Below the pieces are notes generated by a model. It worked only from the letters and a program-made list of their open reading frames with translations. It did not search any database and was not told the DNA's origin. Shown piece by piece: positions 8,140-17,085 of a stretch of 64,000 nt of DNA. Position numbers and translations under genes: made by a program. Positions within the stretch are counted from its first letter, which is position 1; every line of letters begins with the position of its first letter. The stretch lies in assembly GCA_965199005.1 (NCBI GenBank), contig CBDAQK010000007.1, positions 310,001-374,000 of the forward strand. The letters are read 5' to 3'. This DNA comes from LMUY01 sp965199005 (GTDB lineage: Bacteria > Pseudomonadota > Alphaproteobacteria > Acetobacterales > Acetobacteraceae).

Positions 8140-9174
8140 ATGCGGCTTTCCGTCCTGGACCAATCGACCATCGTTTCCGGCCGTGCCCCGGCGGATGCCA
8201 TCCGCGAGAGCATGGCGCTGGCGCAGCATTGCGAGGCGTTGGGCTATTACCGCTATTGGTGCGCGGAGCATCACGCGTCGGCCAGCCAGGCGGGCACTGC
8301 GCCCGAAATCCTGATCGCGGCGATTGCGGCCACCACCCAGCGCATCCGCGTCGGGAGCGCCGGGGTGATGCTGCCGCATTATTCCAGCCTGAAGGTCGCG
8401 GAGCAGTTTCGTGTGCTGGACGCGGTGGCGCCTGGCCGGATCGACCTCGGGCTCGGCCGGGCGCCGGGCAGCGATGGGCGCACGGCGTTCGCCCTGAACC
8501 CCAATGCGGCGCAGGCGGCGGACCAGTTCCCCGCCCAGGTGCGCGACCTGCTCGCTTGGGTGAGCGGGGAGCGCTTGGTGGAGGGCCACCCGTTCCGCGA
8601 CATCCGCGCCCAGCCGGCCGGGCCAACCGTTCCGGAGGTGTGGATACTGGGTTCGTCCGATTATGGGGCGCGGGTGGCGGCGCATTTCGGGCTGCCGTTT
8701 TGCTTTGCCCATTTCATCGCGGATGGCGAGGCGGCGGGCGAGGCGGTCGACCTTTACCGGACTGGCTACCGGCCGAGCGCCCGGCATCCGGAACCGCATG
8801 CAGCGCTTGCCGTCTGGGCGCTCGCTGCCGACACGCAGGCAGAGGCGGAGCGGTTGTTCACCTCGCGTGCGCTATGGCGGCTGGGGCGCGACCGGGGTGT
8901 GTACGCAGCCCTGCCGACCCTGGAGGAGGCTGCTGCATACCCCTATAGCGATCGCGACTTGGCTCGAATTGCCCAAATCCGGGCGAAGGCGCTGGTGGGC
9001 ACCGGGCCCGGCGTGTTCAGCCAGATCACTGCCATGGCGGCGCAGGTGGGGGCGGCCGAAATGGCCGTCATCACGGCCGCCGCGGATAAGGAGGCGCGCC
9101 GCCGGTCCTATACGCTGCTGGCCGAGGCAGGCCGGCTACGGCCAGCGGGCGACGTGCCGATTGCCGCCGAGTGA
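8140..9174 (+). CDS. LLM-class flavin-dependent oxidoreductase (MsnO8-type)
   Basis: A bacterial luciferase-like monooxygenase family protein of 344 residues. The family features are the N-terminal LSVLDQSTI strand, YYRYWCAEHHA, TQRIRVGSAGVMLPHYS and the long APGRIDLGLGRAPGSD segment, which with VWILGSSDYGARVAA forms the FMN/F420-binding TIM barrel. The combination is typical of MsnO8/YhbW-like proteins, whose substrates are mostly unknown. A strong GGAGGAG sits upstream of ATG 8140. The 3' end overlaps a small convergent membrane-protein gene by 39 bases. Confidence 0.9.
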   Translation: MRLSVLDQSTIVSGRAPADAIRESMALAQHCEALGYYRYWCAEHHASASQAGTAPEILIAAIAATTQRIRVGSAGVMLPHYSSLKVAEQFRVLDAVAPGRIDLGLGRAPGSDGRTAFALNPNAAQAADQFPAQVRDLLAWVSGERLVEGHPFRDIRAQPAGPTVPEVWILGSSDYGARVAAHFGLPFCFAHFIADGEAAGEAVDLYRTGYRPSARHPEPHAALAVWALAADTQAEAERLFTSRALWRLGRDRGVYAALPTLEEAAAYPYSDRDLARIAQIRAKALVGTGPGVFSQITAMAAQVGAAEMAVITAAADKEARRRSYTLLAEAGRLRPAGDVPIAAE

Positions 9175-9423
9175 GCCGGCGCGGCGCCTCGCCTGCCATA
9201 TCTTGAACCGGATCGTCATCACGGCGACAAGCACCGCCACGATGACCACGGGCACGAGCAATAGCGCAATCCAGAGCGCGAAGGCGGCAAAGGCCAACCC
9301 GCCCGCCACCACGGCAAGCAGCACGGCGCCGGCGATGATGCGGGTTGAGATCGGCGCGCGCGGCGGTGCGGTAAACCGGCCGTCAGGCGTCATGTCCAAC
9401 TGCAAGCGAGGATCGTATGCCAT
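9136..9423 (-). CDS. Small hypothetical membrane protein, 95 aa
   Basis: The product starts MAYDPRLQLDMTPDGRF, followed by two closely spaced hydrophobic segments (about residues 28-48 and 50-72) and a basic tail (KIWQARRRAG). This suggests a small two-helix inner-membrane protein with an N-terminal cytoplasmic arm. I do not recognise a named family. ATG 9423 is the most credible start; a longer frame upstream runs antisense into the M16 peptidase gene. The C-terminal 13 codons overlap the oxidoreductase gene on the other strand. The hydrophobic pattern, not codon bias alone, argues that it is real. Confidence 0.6.
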   Translation of the reverse strand: MAYDPRLQLDMTPDGRFTAPPRAPISTRIIAGAVLLAVVAGGLAFAAFALWIALLLVPVVIVAVLVAVMTIRFKIWQARRRAGSLGGNRHVARWP

Positions 9424-9516
9424 AACTAAGCAATGGTCCGTCTGGCCCCCCGGTTCAAGCTTGCCGTGCCGCGCCAGGGCTGTGTTGGGACCTAAATTCT
9501 TCGATAGGAGGCCAGG

Positions 9517-12195
9517 GTGAAGCGACATGCGTTGGGTTGGATGGCGGTCGTTGCGGTGTCGTTCGCCATGCCCTGCTGGGCGCAGGGGGCTGCCGGGCTT
9601 TCGGGGAGCGTGCCGGAGGGCGTGGTGCGTGCCACCCTGCCCAATGGCCTGCGCATCGTCATCGTTCCAGACCGTCTGGCGCCCGTGGTGTCGAGCGCGC
9701 TGAACTACCTCGCCGGGTCCAACGACGCGCCGGATGGCTTTCCGGGAACCGCCCACGCGCTGGAGCACATGATGTTCCGGGGCAGCGAGGGGCTGGACCG
9801 GGACCAGTTAGCCGAATTGGGCGCGCAGCTGGGCGGCGTGAACAACGCCAGCACGACGGAGACCGTGACCCAATATACCTACACGGTCACCGCGCCCGAC
9901 CTTCCACTGGTGCTGCGTAGCGAGGCCTTGCGCATGCGCGGGTTGACCCTTGCCGAAGCCGATTGGGAGCATGAGCGCGGCGCCATCGAGCAGGAGGTGT
10001 CGCGCGACCTTTCCAGCCCGTTCTATACATATGCCGCCCAAATCCGTTCCATCCTGTTCGCCGGCACACCCTATGAGCATGACGCGCTGGGGACCCGTCC
10101 TTCCTTCGATGCGACGCATACACAGCTGCTGCGGCAGTTTTACGAGCGGTGGTATGCGCCGAACAACGCCATCCTGGTGATCGCCGGTGACGTCGACCCG
10201 CCGGCGGTTTTGGCCGAGGCCACCGACATTTTTGGCGATATTCCGCGCCGCGAGCTGCCGGCGCACCCCAGTGTCACCTTGAGTCCGGTGCAGCCGGTGA
10301 TCCTGCGGCTGCCGACCAACTTCCCGTTCGGGCTGGCCACGCTCGCCTACCGGATGCCGGGGCTGAAGGCGCAGGATTTCGCCGCGGCCGATATCTTGGG
10401 TGATGTGCTGGGAAGCCAGCGCTACGCCTTCTACGGCCTTGTCCCGGCCGGTCGGGCCCTGATGGCGCAGTTCGACTACCAGGCCGAGCCCGATGTCGGG
10501 TTTGGCCTGGCGCTCGCGGCGTTTCCGACGGGGGGTGACCCGGAGCCCTTGCTGGCGGATATGCGGCGCGTTTTGGCCGACGCCGCTGCGAATGGCGTGC
10601 CGGCCGAGTTGGTGGAGGCGGCCAAGCGCCAGGAATTGGCCCAGCTCGCCTTCCAGAACGACAGCATCAGCGGCCTCGCCAGCACCTGGTCGCGCGCGCT
10701 GGCGTCGCGGGGAGCCGATTCGCCCGAGGATTTGGCCCAAGCCTATGCCGCCGTGACGGTCGCCGACGTGAACCGCTTGGCGCGTGACATCCTGGATCCC
10801 GATCACGCCGTAACCGGCATCCTCACCCCGCGGTCCACCGGGCAGCCCCCGGCCAATGGCGGTTTCGGCGGCGGGGAATCGTTCGCCACGACGCCGGACC
10901 ATCCAGTAACCCTGCCGGACTGGGCGGCAACGGCATTGGCGAGCCTGCCGCCGAGCTACAAGGTGGCGCCCCCCGATGTCAGCACCCTGCCCAACGGGCT
11001 GCGGCTGATCGTACAGCCGGAGCGCGTGAGCCACACGATCTCGGTCTACGGCGCGGTTCGGAGTGAGGCGGCGCTGGAGCAGCCGCCCGGCCAGGATGGT
11101 ATCGCCGCGATGATGAGCCGGCTTTTCAATGAGGGGACCGAGACCCGCGACCGGCTCGCGTTCCGCAAGGCGCTCGACGACATCGGGGCGGTGGAAAGCG
11201 CGGGTGCCAGCTTTTCCCTGCGGGTGCTGACCTCGCAATTCGAGCCCGGCATGAAGCTGCTGGCGGAGAACGAATTGCATCCGGCCTTCCCGCCCGACGC
11301 CTTTGCCGTCACCCAGCAGCAATTGGTGCAGAATTTGAAGGGTCAATTGGGAACGCCGAGCTACCTGTTTTCCCGTGCGTTCAACCAGGCGCTGGTGCCG
11401 CCGGGTGACCCCGGGCTGCGTGTTCCCACCCCCGAGACGGTGACGGAGTTGAAGCCGGAGCAGTTGCGCGCCTATTACGACGCCACGATGCGGCCGGATT
11501 TGGCGACCATCGTCGTCATTGGCGATGTGAGCGTCGAGGACGCGCGCCGGGTCGTGGCCGAGACCTTCGGCGCATGGCAGGCGAACGGGCCGGCCCCGGC
11601 GGTCGATTTGCCCCCCGTGGTGCCCAACCGGCCGTCGCGCGTGCGGGTGAGCGACCCGAGTAGCCTGCAGGACCGGGTGACCCTGTCGGAGACGTTGGCG
11701 GTGCCGGTTTCCAGCCCGGACCGCTACACGCTCGAATTGGGGAACTCGATCCTGGGGAGCGGCTTCTCCTCCCGTTTGCTGCAGGATTTGCGAGTGAAGT
11801 CGGGCTATGTGTATTCGGCGAGCAGCGCGCTGCATTGGGACCGGACGCGGTCGTTCTACACCGTTTCGTTCGGGGCCGACGGCGTCAATGTGGACAAGGC
11901 GCGTGCCTTGGTGCTCCGCGACATCAAGGATATGCAGTCCGCCCCCGTCACCACTGCCGAGTTGAACCGGGTCAAGGCGGAAATCCTGCGCCTGCTGCCG
12001 ATGCAGCGGGCCAACGTCCGCTCGATCGCGTCCTTGTATCTGGCGCGGGTCAGCTTGGGTTTGCCGCTCGATTCGGATGCGAGGGCGGAGCAGGCCTATC
12101 GCGACATCACAGTGGCCGACATCCAGGAGGCGTTCGCGAGATGGTTGCGGCCGGATGATTTCGCAGAGGTGGACCAAGGGCCGCCGCTGCAGTAG
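9517..12195 (+). CDS. M16 family zinc peptidase, two-domain (pitrilysin/PqqL-like), exported
   Basis: An 892-residue periplasmic metallopeptidase. The signal peptide (MKRHALGWMAVVAVSFAMPCWAQ) is followed by an M16 N-domain with the inverted zinc motif HALEH (His80, Glu83, His84) and the downstream Glu region (EHERGAIEQEVSRDL). A second M16 half begins near residue 485 (STLPNGLRLIVQPE); it lacks HxxEH and is probably the inactive clamp half. The GTG start at 9517 is supported by GGAGG about six bases upstream and by the signal peptide. A lipoprotein and a thioesterase gene follow closely, forming a likely three-gene operon. The substrate is unknown. Confidence 0.9.
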   Translation: MKRHALGWMAVVAVSFAMPCWAQGAAGLSGSVPEGVVRATLPNGLRIVIVPDRLAPVVSSALNYLAGSNDAPDGFPGTAHALEHMMFRGSEGLDRDQLAELGAQLGGVNNASTTETVTQYTYTVTAPDLPLVLRSEALRMRGLTLAEADWEHERGAIEQEVSRDLSSPFYTYAAQIRSILFAGTPYEHDALGTRPSFDATHTQLLRQFYERWYAPNNAILVIAGDVDPPAVLAEATDIFGDIPRRELPAHPSVTLSPVQPVILRLPTNFPFGLATLAYRMPGLKAQDFAAADILGDVLGSQRYAFYGLVPAGRALMAQFDYQAEPDVGFGLALAAFPTGGDPEPLLADMRRVLADAAANGVPAELVEAAKRQELAQLAFQNDSISGLASTWSRALASRGADSPEDLAQAYAAVTVADVNRLARDILDPDHAVTGILTPRSTGQPPANGGFGGGESFATTPDHPVTLPDWAATALASLPPSYKVAPPDVSTLPNGLRLIVQPERVSHTISVYGAVRSEAALEQPPGQDGIAAMMSRLFNEGTETRDRLAFRKALDDIGAVESAGASFSLRVLTSQFEPGMKLLAENELHPAFPPDAFAVTQQQLVQNLKGQLGTPSYLFSRAFNQALVPPGDPGLRVPTPETVTELKPEQLRAYYDATMRPDLATIVVIGDVSVEDARRVVAETFGAWQANGPAPAVDLPPVVPNRPSRVRVSDPSSLQDRVTLSETLAVPVSSPDRYTLELGNSILGSGFSSRLLQDLRVKSGYVYSASSALHWDRTRSFYTVSFGADGVNVDKARALVLRDIKDMQSAPVTTAELNRVKAEILRLLPMQRANVRSIASLYLARVSLGLPLDSDARAEQAYRDITVADIQEAFARWLRPDDFAEVDQGPPLQ

Positions 12196-12199
12196 CGGT

Positions 12200-13087
12200 A
12201 TGATGCGCATGAGCCGCCGTCTGGTGTTGGGGTCGTTGGCGTTGCCGCTGCTGCAAAGCTGTGCCGCGCCCCTGGCACCGCTGTCCAACCCGGCCACGTC
12301 AGGCGCGGCGGAGGCGCTGTTGGCAGAGAGTGCGGCGGCTCATGGGCTGGCGGCCCTGGCGGCGATCACCGACCTCAATGTCAGCTATGCCGGGGAATGG
12401 CACGCGTTGGTTGGGTCGTTGCAGCCGGATCTGGTCGATGCCGGCTTTCGTGGCCGGTCGCAGGAGCGTTTGTTGTTGCGCCAGGGCTTGGTAGGCCAGG
12501 CGCATACCGGCCCCAAGGGCAACAAGCAGGTGGTCCGGCATATGACGCCCGCGCCGGGCGATTTGCGCGTTTGGTTTAATGGCGAAGAAGCGCATGACAG
12601 GTCGCGCCGGGACGCTGCGGCCTTGGTGGTGGATGATTACAGTTTGTTCTTGCTCGGCCCCATGCTGTTGGCAGGGCCATGGCGGACGCAGCGTGTCGTG
12701 ACGCTGGAGCTGGGAGCGCCCGAGGCGGATTGCGATGTTCTGAGGATTCAGATGCGCCCGGGGGCGGGCTTTTCCGATGGCGACGATTTGGCGGTGTTCA
12801 TCGGGGGCGAGGACAGGCTGATGCGGCGTGTCCGCTTCACGCTGAACGGTCTGGACTCGACCCGCGGTGCCGTGGCCGAGGTGGAGACCGCCGGCCACGT
12901 CGTATTGCATGGGGTGCACTGGCCCACGCGCTTCCACGAGCGGTTGCTGCGCCCCTTGCCGTTGGCGGTGCATGATTGGCGATTGACTGGACTCGACGTC
13001 AACCGGGGGTGGGACGCGGCTGCCATCAGCGGGATGGGTTTCCTTGGCAGTGCCATAGACCCTGCGTCGCCGTTAAAGGTGGAGTAG
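12200..13087 (+). CDS. Hypothetical lipoprotein
   Basis: The N-terminus MMRMSRRLVLGSLALPLLQSC is a lipoprotein signal with a lipobox ending at Cys, so the mature protein should be membrane-anchored and periplasmic. The roughly 275-residue mature part is alternately polar and hydrophobic, like a beta-rich domain, and I do not recognise a family. Methionines at 12200, 12203 and 12209 are all possible starts. The gene follows the M16 peptidase after four bases, and its stop abuts the next ATG (TAG-ATG). The peptidase, lipoprotein and thioesterase genes are therefore probably cotranscribed. Confidence 0.7.
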   Translation: MMRMSRRLVLGSLALPLLQSCAAPLAPLSNPATSGAAEALLAESAAAHGLAALAAITDLNVSYAGEWHALVGSLQPDLVDAGFRGRSQERLLLRQGLVGQAHTGPKGNKQVVRHMTPAPGDLRVWFNGEEAHDRSRRDAAALVVDDYSLFLLGPMLLAGPWRTQRVVTLELGAPEADCDVLRIQMRPGAGFSDGDDLAVFIGGEDRLMRRVRFTLNGLDSTRGAVAEVETAGHVVLHGVHWPTRFHERLLRPLPLAVHDWRLTGLDVNRGWDAAAISGMGFLGSAIDPASPLKVE

Positions 13088-13537
13088 ATGGTACAACCTG
13101 ACGAGCCCGTGCTGACGGACGCGAAGGCCGCCGAAATGCGGGCGAGCTTCGCGCGGCAGGGTCTGATGCGAACGATTGGTGCTGACATAACCGAGCTGGT
13201 GACGGGGAGATGCGTCGTGGAGGTAGCATTTACCCCCGCGGTCAGCCAGCAGCACGGGTTTTTCCATGGCGGTATCGTGGGGGCCATTGCCGATTCCGCC
13301 GGCGGTTATGCCGCGATGAGCGTGATGGCGGTGGGGACGGACGTGGTCACGCTGGAATACAAGATGAACTTCCTGCGCCCTGCGGCCGGGGAGGTTTTGG
13401 TGGCGGTCGGGACCGTGCTGCGCGCCGGGCGGGCGGTGACCGTCACCCGCGCCGACGTATTCATCATCAGCGCGGGCGAGCGCCGGCTATGCGCGGCCAT
13501 GCAGCAGAGCATCATGGCCGCGCCGTCCAAGCGCTAG
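13088..13537 (+). CDS. PaaI-type hotdog-fold thioesterase
   Basis: A 149-residue single hotdog domain. The signature HGFFHGGIVGAIADSAGGYAA contains the conserved His/Gly turn and the catalytic acidic residue (Asp of ADSAG) of PaaI/YigI-like acyl-CoA thioesterases. TLEYKMNFLRPA and the central GRAVTVTRADVF strands complete the fold. It should hydrolyse acyl- or aryl-CoA esters in the cytoplasm; the substrate cannot be read from the sequence. The ATG directly follows the stop of the lipoprotein gene. Convergent with the SCO gene; the 158-base gap holds no gene I can support. Confidence 0.88.
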   Translation: MVQPDEPVLTDAKAAEMRASFARQGLMRTIGADITELVTGRCVVEVAFTPAVSQQHGFFHGGIVGAIADSAGGYAAMSVMAVGTDVVTLEYKMNFLRPAAGEVLVAVGTVLRAGRAVTVTRADVFIISAGERRLCAAMQQSIMAAPSKR

Positions 13538-13695
13538 TTTTTACCCCCGATAGCCGCGGGGCATCCGGTATCGCCCAACCATCCGGGTCAATGCGCGGCA
13601 TGCACTCGACCGGCGATCCCGCATCGCCCAAAGAGCGATACGCGCGACGCATTGACGGCAGCTTTCGTGTGTGGCCCTCCCCAGGTGAGACAGGG

Positions 13696-14310
13696 TCAGG
13701 ACAGATGTTTGGCGATGTCGCTGGCCATCTGCGATCCGGTTTCATCCGCGCGGATCGGCGCCAGATAATGCCCGTCCGGGCCAACCAAATAGAGCACGGA
13801 GCTATGGTCTACCGTGTAGCCCATCGTGTCCGCATTGGCTGGGTGGACAAGGCTCGTAACGCGGTATTCTTGCTGCATTTGATGAAGCTGGTCCGGCGTG
13901 CCCGTTAGCCCGACCAAGCGCGCGTCGAAGGCGGCCAGGTAGCTGCGCAGGACCGTCGGCGTGTCGCGCTGCGGATCGACCGTGACGAAGATCGGCTGCA
14001 ACCTGAGCGCGCGCGGCCCCAGCAAATCCATCGCGTCGGCGACGGCGGTCAGCGTGACGGGGCAGACGTCTTGGCAAGAGGTATAGCCAAAGTAGAACAG
14101 CACGTAGCGCCCCAGGAAAGTACGGTCGGTAATGGTCTCCCCCGTCACCGAAACCAGTGCGAATGGACCGCCCACGGCGGCTTGGCGTGGCGGGGCAATG
14201 CCACCCAGCATCCATAAATAGCCGCCCGTCAGCAGGAGGAGGCCGGCAACCACCCCGGCGATGGGGGCGGCCGTTCGGCGCTGCTTGGGCCTACATTTGC
14301 ATGTTCGCAT
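13696..14310 (-). CDS. SCO1/SenC family copper chaperone
   Basis: SCO proteins deliver copper to the CuA site of cytochrome oxidase and have a thioredoxin fold facing the periplasm. The sequence shows an N-terminal membrane anchor (about residues 14-34), the copper-binding CxxxC (TSCQDVCPVT) and the distal His (YTVDHSSVLYLV). It also has the family FVTVDPQRDTP strand and a GPDGHYLAPI C-terminus. ATG 14310 has GGGAG six bases upstream and lies 20 bases inside the end of the CopD-cytochrome c gene, so translation is probably coupled. It is the last gene of the minus-strand copper cluster. Confidence 0.92.
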   Translation of the reverse strand: MRTCKCRPKQRRTAAPIAGVVAGLLLLTGGYLWMLGGIAPPRQAAVGGPFALVSVTGETITDRTFLGRYVLFYFGYTSCQDVCPVTLTAVADAMDLLGPRALRLQPIFVTVDPQRDTPTVLRSYLAAFDARLVGLTGTPDQLHQMQQEYRVTSLVHPANADTMGYTVDHSSVLYLVGPDGHYLAPIRADETGSQMASDIAKHLS

Positions 14311-16210
14311 GGTCACTCCCTGAGCGAGCGGGGATCGGGTGGGTTGCCAACTCGTGTATGTCCGCCTGCAATTTCTGCGGATCGTTCCAGCCCGGCTGTA
14401 TTGTGGCCTCTTGGACGGCACGTAGCCAGCCATCGCCGTCGATTAGGAATTGCGTCCCCGCCATCTCTCCGTCTGGCAGGCCGGACACGATCGCGTACGC
14501 ATGCGGCAGCGTCTCATCACCGGCAATGCAGACGCCCGGAGAAGGGGGGGAAGCCGGGACGGGGGTGACCAGGATCGTCGTCACACCCGGCGTGGGGTTT
14601 GGCGGCGCCGTTCCGATCACCAGCCGCACGAACCCGCCCCGTAAATCGGCGAGCGTCACGTCGCGGCCGCTCTCGCAGTGCGCCTGCAACTCAGGTGCCT
14701 GGAGGGGGGGCGAATAACTGCCGGTCGCTTGGAAGGTCAGGCCCGCATTATAGGCACGGATGAAGTCGATCAACGCCCAACGCTGGTTGTCGGACAACAC
14801 CGGGGCGAAGCCCGGCATGGCCAGGCCGCCTTCTGGCGCCTCCATGCCGTGCGACAGCCACCAGAACAGCTCGCCATCGCTGTGCATCCATAGATGCGCG
14901 GCCGTCAGATCGGCGGGTGGCACGGGCAGGCCCTTCGCCGCCGGGCCATCCCCGTGTCCCTCCGGCCCATGGCACATGGCGCAGTTCTGCGGAAACAGGG
15001 CCGCGCCATCCATGATGGAGGTGGCGGCGAAATGGGTGGGTGAGGTGTAGAAGCTCGTGGGATAAGCGGGGATGAAGAGCAGGTCCAAATGCGGGACCGC
15101 AAACCAGGCGACCAAGACCGCGCAGACTGCCGCGCCCCAGCGAACCCAGTGGCGCAGCATAATGGCGGCAACCAGCAGCACCGCCGACCCGGCAAGTGCG
15201 AGCAGGGCGCCAAGCACTTCGTTCCGGAAATCCGGGTCCTCGCCAATCGTCTCCAGCGTGAAGCGGTCGGCGAAGGGCCAGACCGGCTGCTGGTCCATGG
15301 CCGGGGCCAGGCTGCCGAGCACCGCCGCCGCCGCGACGATCGCGAGGGCAAAGCCGGTTTGCACGGCAATCGCCCAGATCAGCGCGCGTTTTGCAGCCGC
15401 CGGGTCGTCCCTCAAGAGCGCCGGGGCCAAACGGTAGCGGTTGACGACGGCGAAGCCGAAAAGCACGCCGAACAAGCCCAGCTTGACCAGTGCCATCCAG
15501 CCATAAGCCGTCCCGACCAGGCCGGGTACACTCTCGACCAACTTCCAGCCCTGGATCATTGCGGTGGCGGTCAGCGCCACCAGGCACAGCTTGCCCAAGG
15601 GCGAAAACCAGCGTGCTGCGAGGGCGGCCGCTTTCGCCGGGCACTCGCGAATCACCAGCAGCAGCGGCAGCAAACCGCCTAGCCAGGCGCCTGCCGCCAA
15701 TAGATGCACCACGTCGGAGGCGAGCAGCAGGCTAAGGCCGTGCGACATCGATGCCGCATGGCTATGTCCGGCCTGCAGCGCGAGGGCCAGCGTTGCCAGC
15801 CCTAGTGCCACGCGCTGCCGCCAGAGCGTGTCATGCCGGCCAATCGCGGCTGCGGTTGCCAGCAGAGCCGCGAGTTGGGAGGCGATGATGTGGCCGAACA
15901 TCGTGCCGGTCAGGACCACCGGGACGGCCTTGGCCGCCTCGCGAAACGATGGAGCACCGGCCATGTCGGCAGCCTGCGCCGCCAGCCAGGCCAGCAGGCC
16001 CACCACGCAAGCGGCGGCCGAAGATTGCGTCAGAACGAGAAGGCGGTGGTTGACCCGTTCCGCCGTTGGCGTCGGCATGCGGTCGAAACAGTGCGGCACG
16101 ACGACGACGCGGAACACCAGCGCGCCAAAGACGGATAGCAGGGCGGCAACCGACACACCACGCACCGCGGCCAGCAGCAGCCCGCCATCGATGTCAAACT
16201 GTGGTAGCAC
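14291..16210 (-). CDS. CopD-cytochrome c fusion with a C-terminal redoxin-like domain
   Basis: A 639-residue multi-domain membrane protein. Residues about 1-310 are a CopD copper-transport domain with eight or so hydrophobic helices and the hallmark DVVHLLAAGAWLGGLLPL. More helices follow at about 325-375. A c-type cytochrome domain then carries the haem motif CAMCH near residue 408, with a likely Met ligand in LAMPGF. The last 120 residues (LADLRGGFVRLVIG ... QFLIDGDGWLRA) look like a degenerate thioredoxin/redoxin fold. The GTG start at 16210 lies 15 bases after copC. Neighbouring SCO, CopC and PCuAC genes suggest periplasmic copper handling for respiration. The exact boundary of the last domain is uncertain. 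Confidence 0.85.
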   Translation of the reverse strand: MLPQFDIDGGLLLAAVRGVSVAALLSVFGALVFRVVVVPHCFDRMPTPTAERVNHRLLVLTQSSAAACVVGLLAWLAAQAADMAGAPSFREAAKAVPVVLTGTMFGHIIASQLAALLATAAAIGRHDTLWRQRVALGLATLALALQAGHSHAASMSHGLSLLLASDVVHLLAAGAWLGGLLPLLLVIRECPAKAAALAARWFSPLGKLCLVALTATAMIQGWKLVESVPGLVGTAYGWMALVKLGLFGVLFGFAVVNRYRLAPALLRDDPAAAKRALIWAIAVQTGFALAIVAAAAVLGSLAPAMDQQPVWPFADRFTLETIGEDPDFRNEVLGALLALAGSAVLLVAAIMLRHWVRWGAAVCAVLVAWFAVPHLDLLFIPAYPTSFYTSPTHFAATSIMDGAALFPQNCAMCHGPEGHGDGPAAKGLPVPPADLTAAHLWMHSDGELFWWLSHGMEAPEGGLAMPGFAPVLSDNQRWALIDFIRAYNAGLTFQATGSYSPPLQAPELQAHCESGRDVTLADLRGGFVRLVIGTAPPNPTPGVTTILVTPVPASPPSPGVCIAGDETLPHAYAIVSGLPDGEMAGTQFLIDGDGWLRAVQEATIQPGWNDPQKLQADIHELATHPIPARSGSDHANMQM

Positions 16211-16225
16211 CGCCCCGTTGCCCGC

Positions 16226-16582
16226 CTACTGCGCGATCGTGAAGGTGAAGCTGCCCTCGGTTTTATGCGTATCGACGGCGGTGGCGTGCCAGGTCACCGT
16301 GTAACGCCCGGCCTTCAATGGGCTCAGCGCGATGGCAAGATGGGTATTGCCACCCTGCAGGTGAGCGTCCCCGGTGACGACGCTCGCCCCTGAGGCATCC
16401 TGCACGGCGATTGTGCTGAATTGCGGTTCCACCCCCTCCGTGAAGTCGATCACGACCTGCGCCGGCGCTTGCTGCACCGTGCTGCCGACGGCGGGGGATG
16501 CGGTCTTGAGGAAGGCGTGGGCGGAGGCGGCCCCGGCGCCGAGCACGAGGCTGGCGAGGGTGGGCATTAGGAAGCGTGTCAT
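16226..16582 (-). CDS. copC: Periplasmic copper-binding protein CopC
   Basis: A 118-residue CopC/YobA-type protein. After a signal peptide (MTRFLMPTLASLVLGAGAASA) the mature chain begins with the conserved copper-ligand His (HAFLKTASPAVGS). The C-terminal part has the family motif AVDTHKTEGSFTFTI, with a second His ligand. Met-rich CopC sites are absent, so Cu(II) binding through the His brace is more likely. ATG 16582 gives a normal-length protein with AAGGA upstream. It sits between the PCuAC and CopD-type genes, and CopC is known to work with CopD in copper uptake or delivery. Confidence 0.92.
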   Translation of the reverse strand: MTRFLMPTLASLVLGAGAASAHAFLKTASPAVGSTVQQAPAQVVIDFTEGVEPQFSTIAVQDASGASVVTGDAHLQGGNTHLAIALSPLKAGRYTVTWHATAVDTHKTEGSFTFTIAQ

Positions 16583-16611
16583 CGATGGGATTCCTTGGTG
16601 GTAGGGTAAGG

Positions 16612-17085
16612 TCATTTGGACATGCTCATGCCCGGCATGGCCGCCGGGCCGGCTGAGCCGGTCGATTGCACCTGTGCCTGGATGTCGACCGGCGGGGCCT
16701 TCGCGAAGACCAACCGCACCGGCACCACCGAGCCTTGCTTCAGCGGTGCCTTCAGCCCATCCAGCATGATGTGGTTGCCGGCCGGGCTGAGTGTCACGGG
16801 CTTGCCCGGCGGCAGCACGAGACCGCCGGCAATCTCCCGCATTCGCATGATGCTGCCGTCCATTTGCATGCTGTGCAGATCCGCCTTGGCCGAGGCCGGG
16901 CTGGAAACCCCCACGAGCCGGTCGCCATCCGGGCTGGTCAGGGTGGCGTAGACTCCGCCGGCCGAGACGCCTGGGGTGGTCGCCCGTGCCCAGGCGTGTT
17001 GGACCGTCACCGGTCCAGGGTCGGCGAAGACGGGGTGCGACGCAGCCATGCCGACGGCCAACATGGCCAACTGAAGCGCCCTCAT
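16612..17085 (-). CDS. Copper chaperone PCu(A)C
   Basis: A 157-residue periplasmic chaperone with a signal peptide (MRALQLAMLAVGMAASHPVFA). The H-M-x(n)-M-x(n)-H-x-M copper(I) motif is visible as HSMQM, MRMREIAGG and GNHIMLDGL. Family proteins pass Cu(I) to SCO or directly to the CuA site of cytochrome oxidase. The tail is Met-rich (AMPGMSMSK) and could bind further copper. The start overlaps the stop of the upstream barrel gene as ATGA, and copC follows 29 bases downstream, so it belongs to the same operon. Confidence 0.93.
   Translation of the reverse strand: MRALQLAMLAVGMAASHPVFADPGPVTVQHAWARATTPGVSAGGVYATLTSPDGDRLVGVSSPASAKADLHSMQMDGSIMRMREIAGGLVLPPGKPVTLSPAGNHIMLDGLKAPLKQGSVVPVRLVFAKAPPVDIQAQVQSTGSAGPAAMPGMSMSK

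Noticed and set aside
3992..8314. A 1440-codon open frame on the plus strand across ppc, the DUF445 gene and into the oxidoreductase gene
   Set aside because: It is antisense to ppc and out of frame with the two plus-strand genes. The translation has low-complexity G/R/A/H-rich composition and no domain; long shadow frames are common in GC-rich DNA.
9808..12297. An 829-codon minus-strand frame opposite the M16 peptidase gene
   Set aside because: The peptidase has clear catalytic motifs and a signal peptide, while the antisense translation is R/H/Q-rich and unlike any family.
13538..13695. A possible terminator (CCCCG...CGGGG) between the thioesterase and SCO genes
   Set aside because: The stem is only five bases and there is no convincing T-run on the required side.
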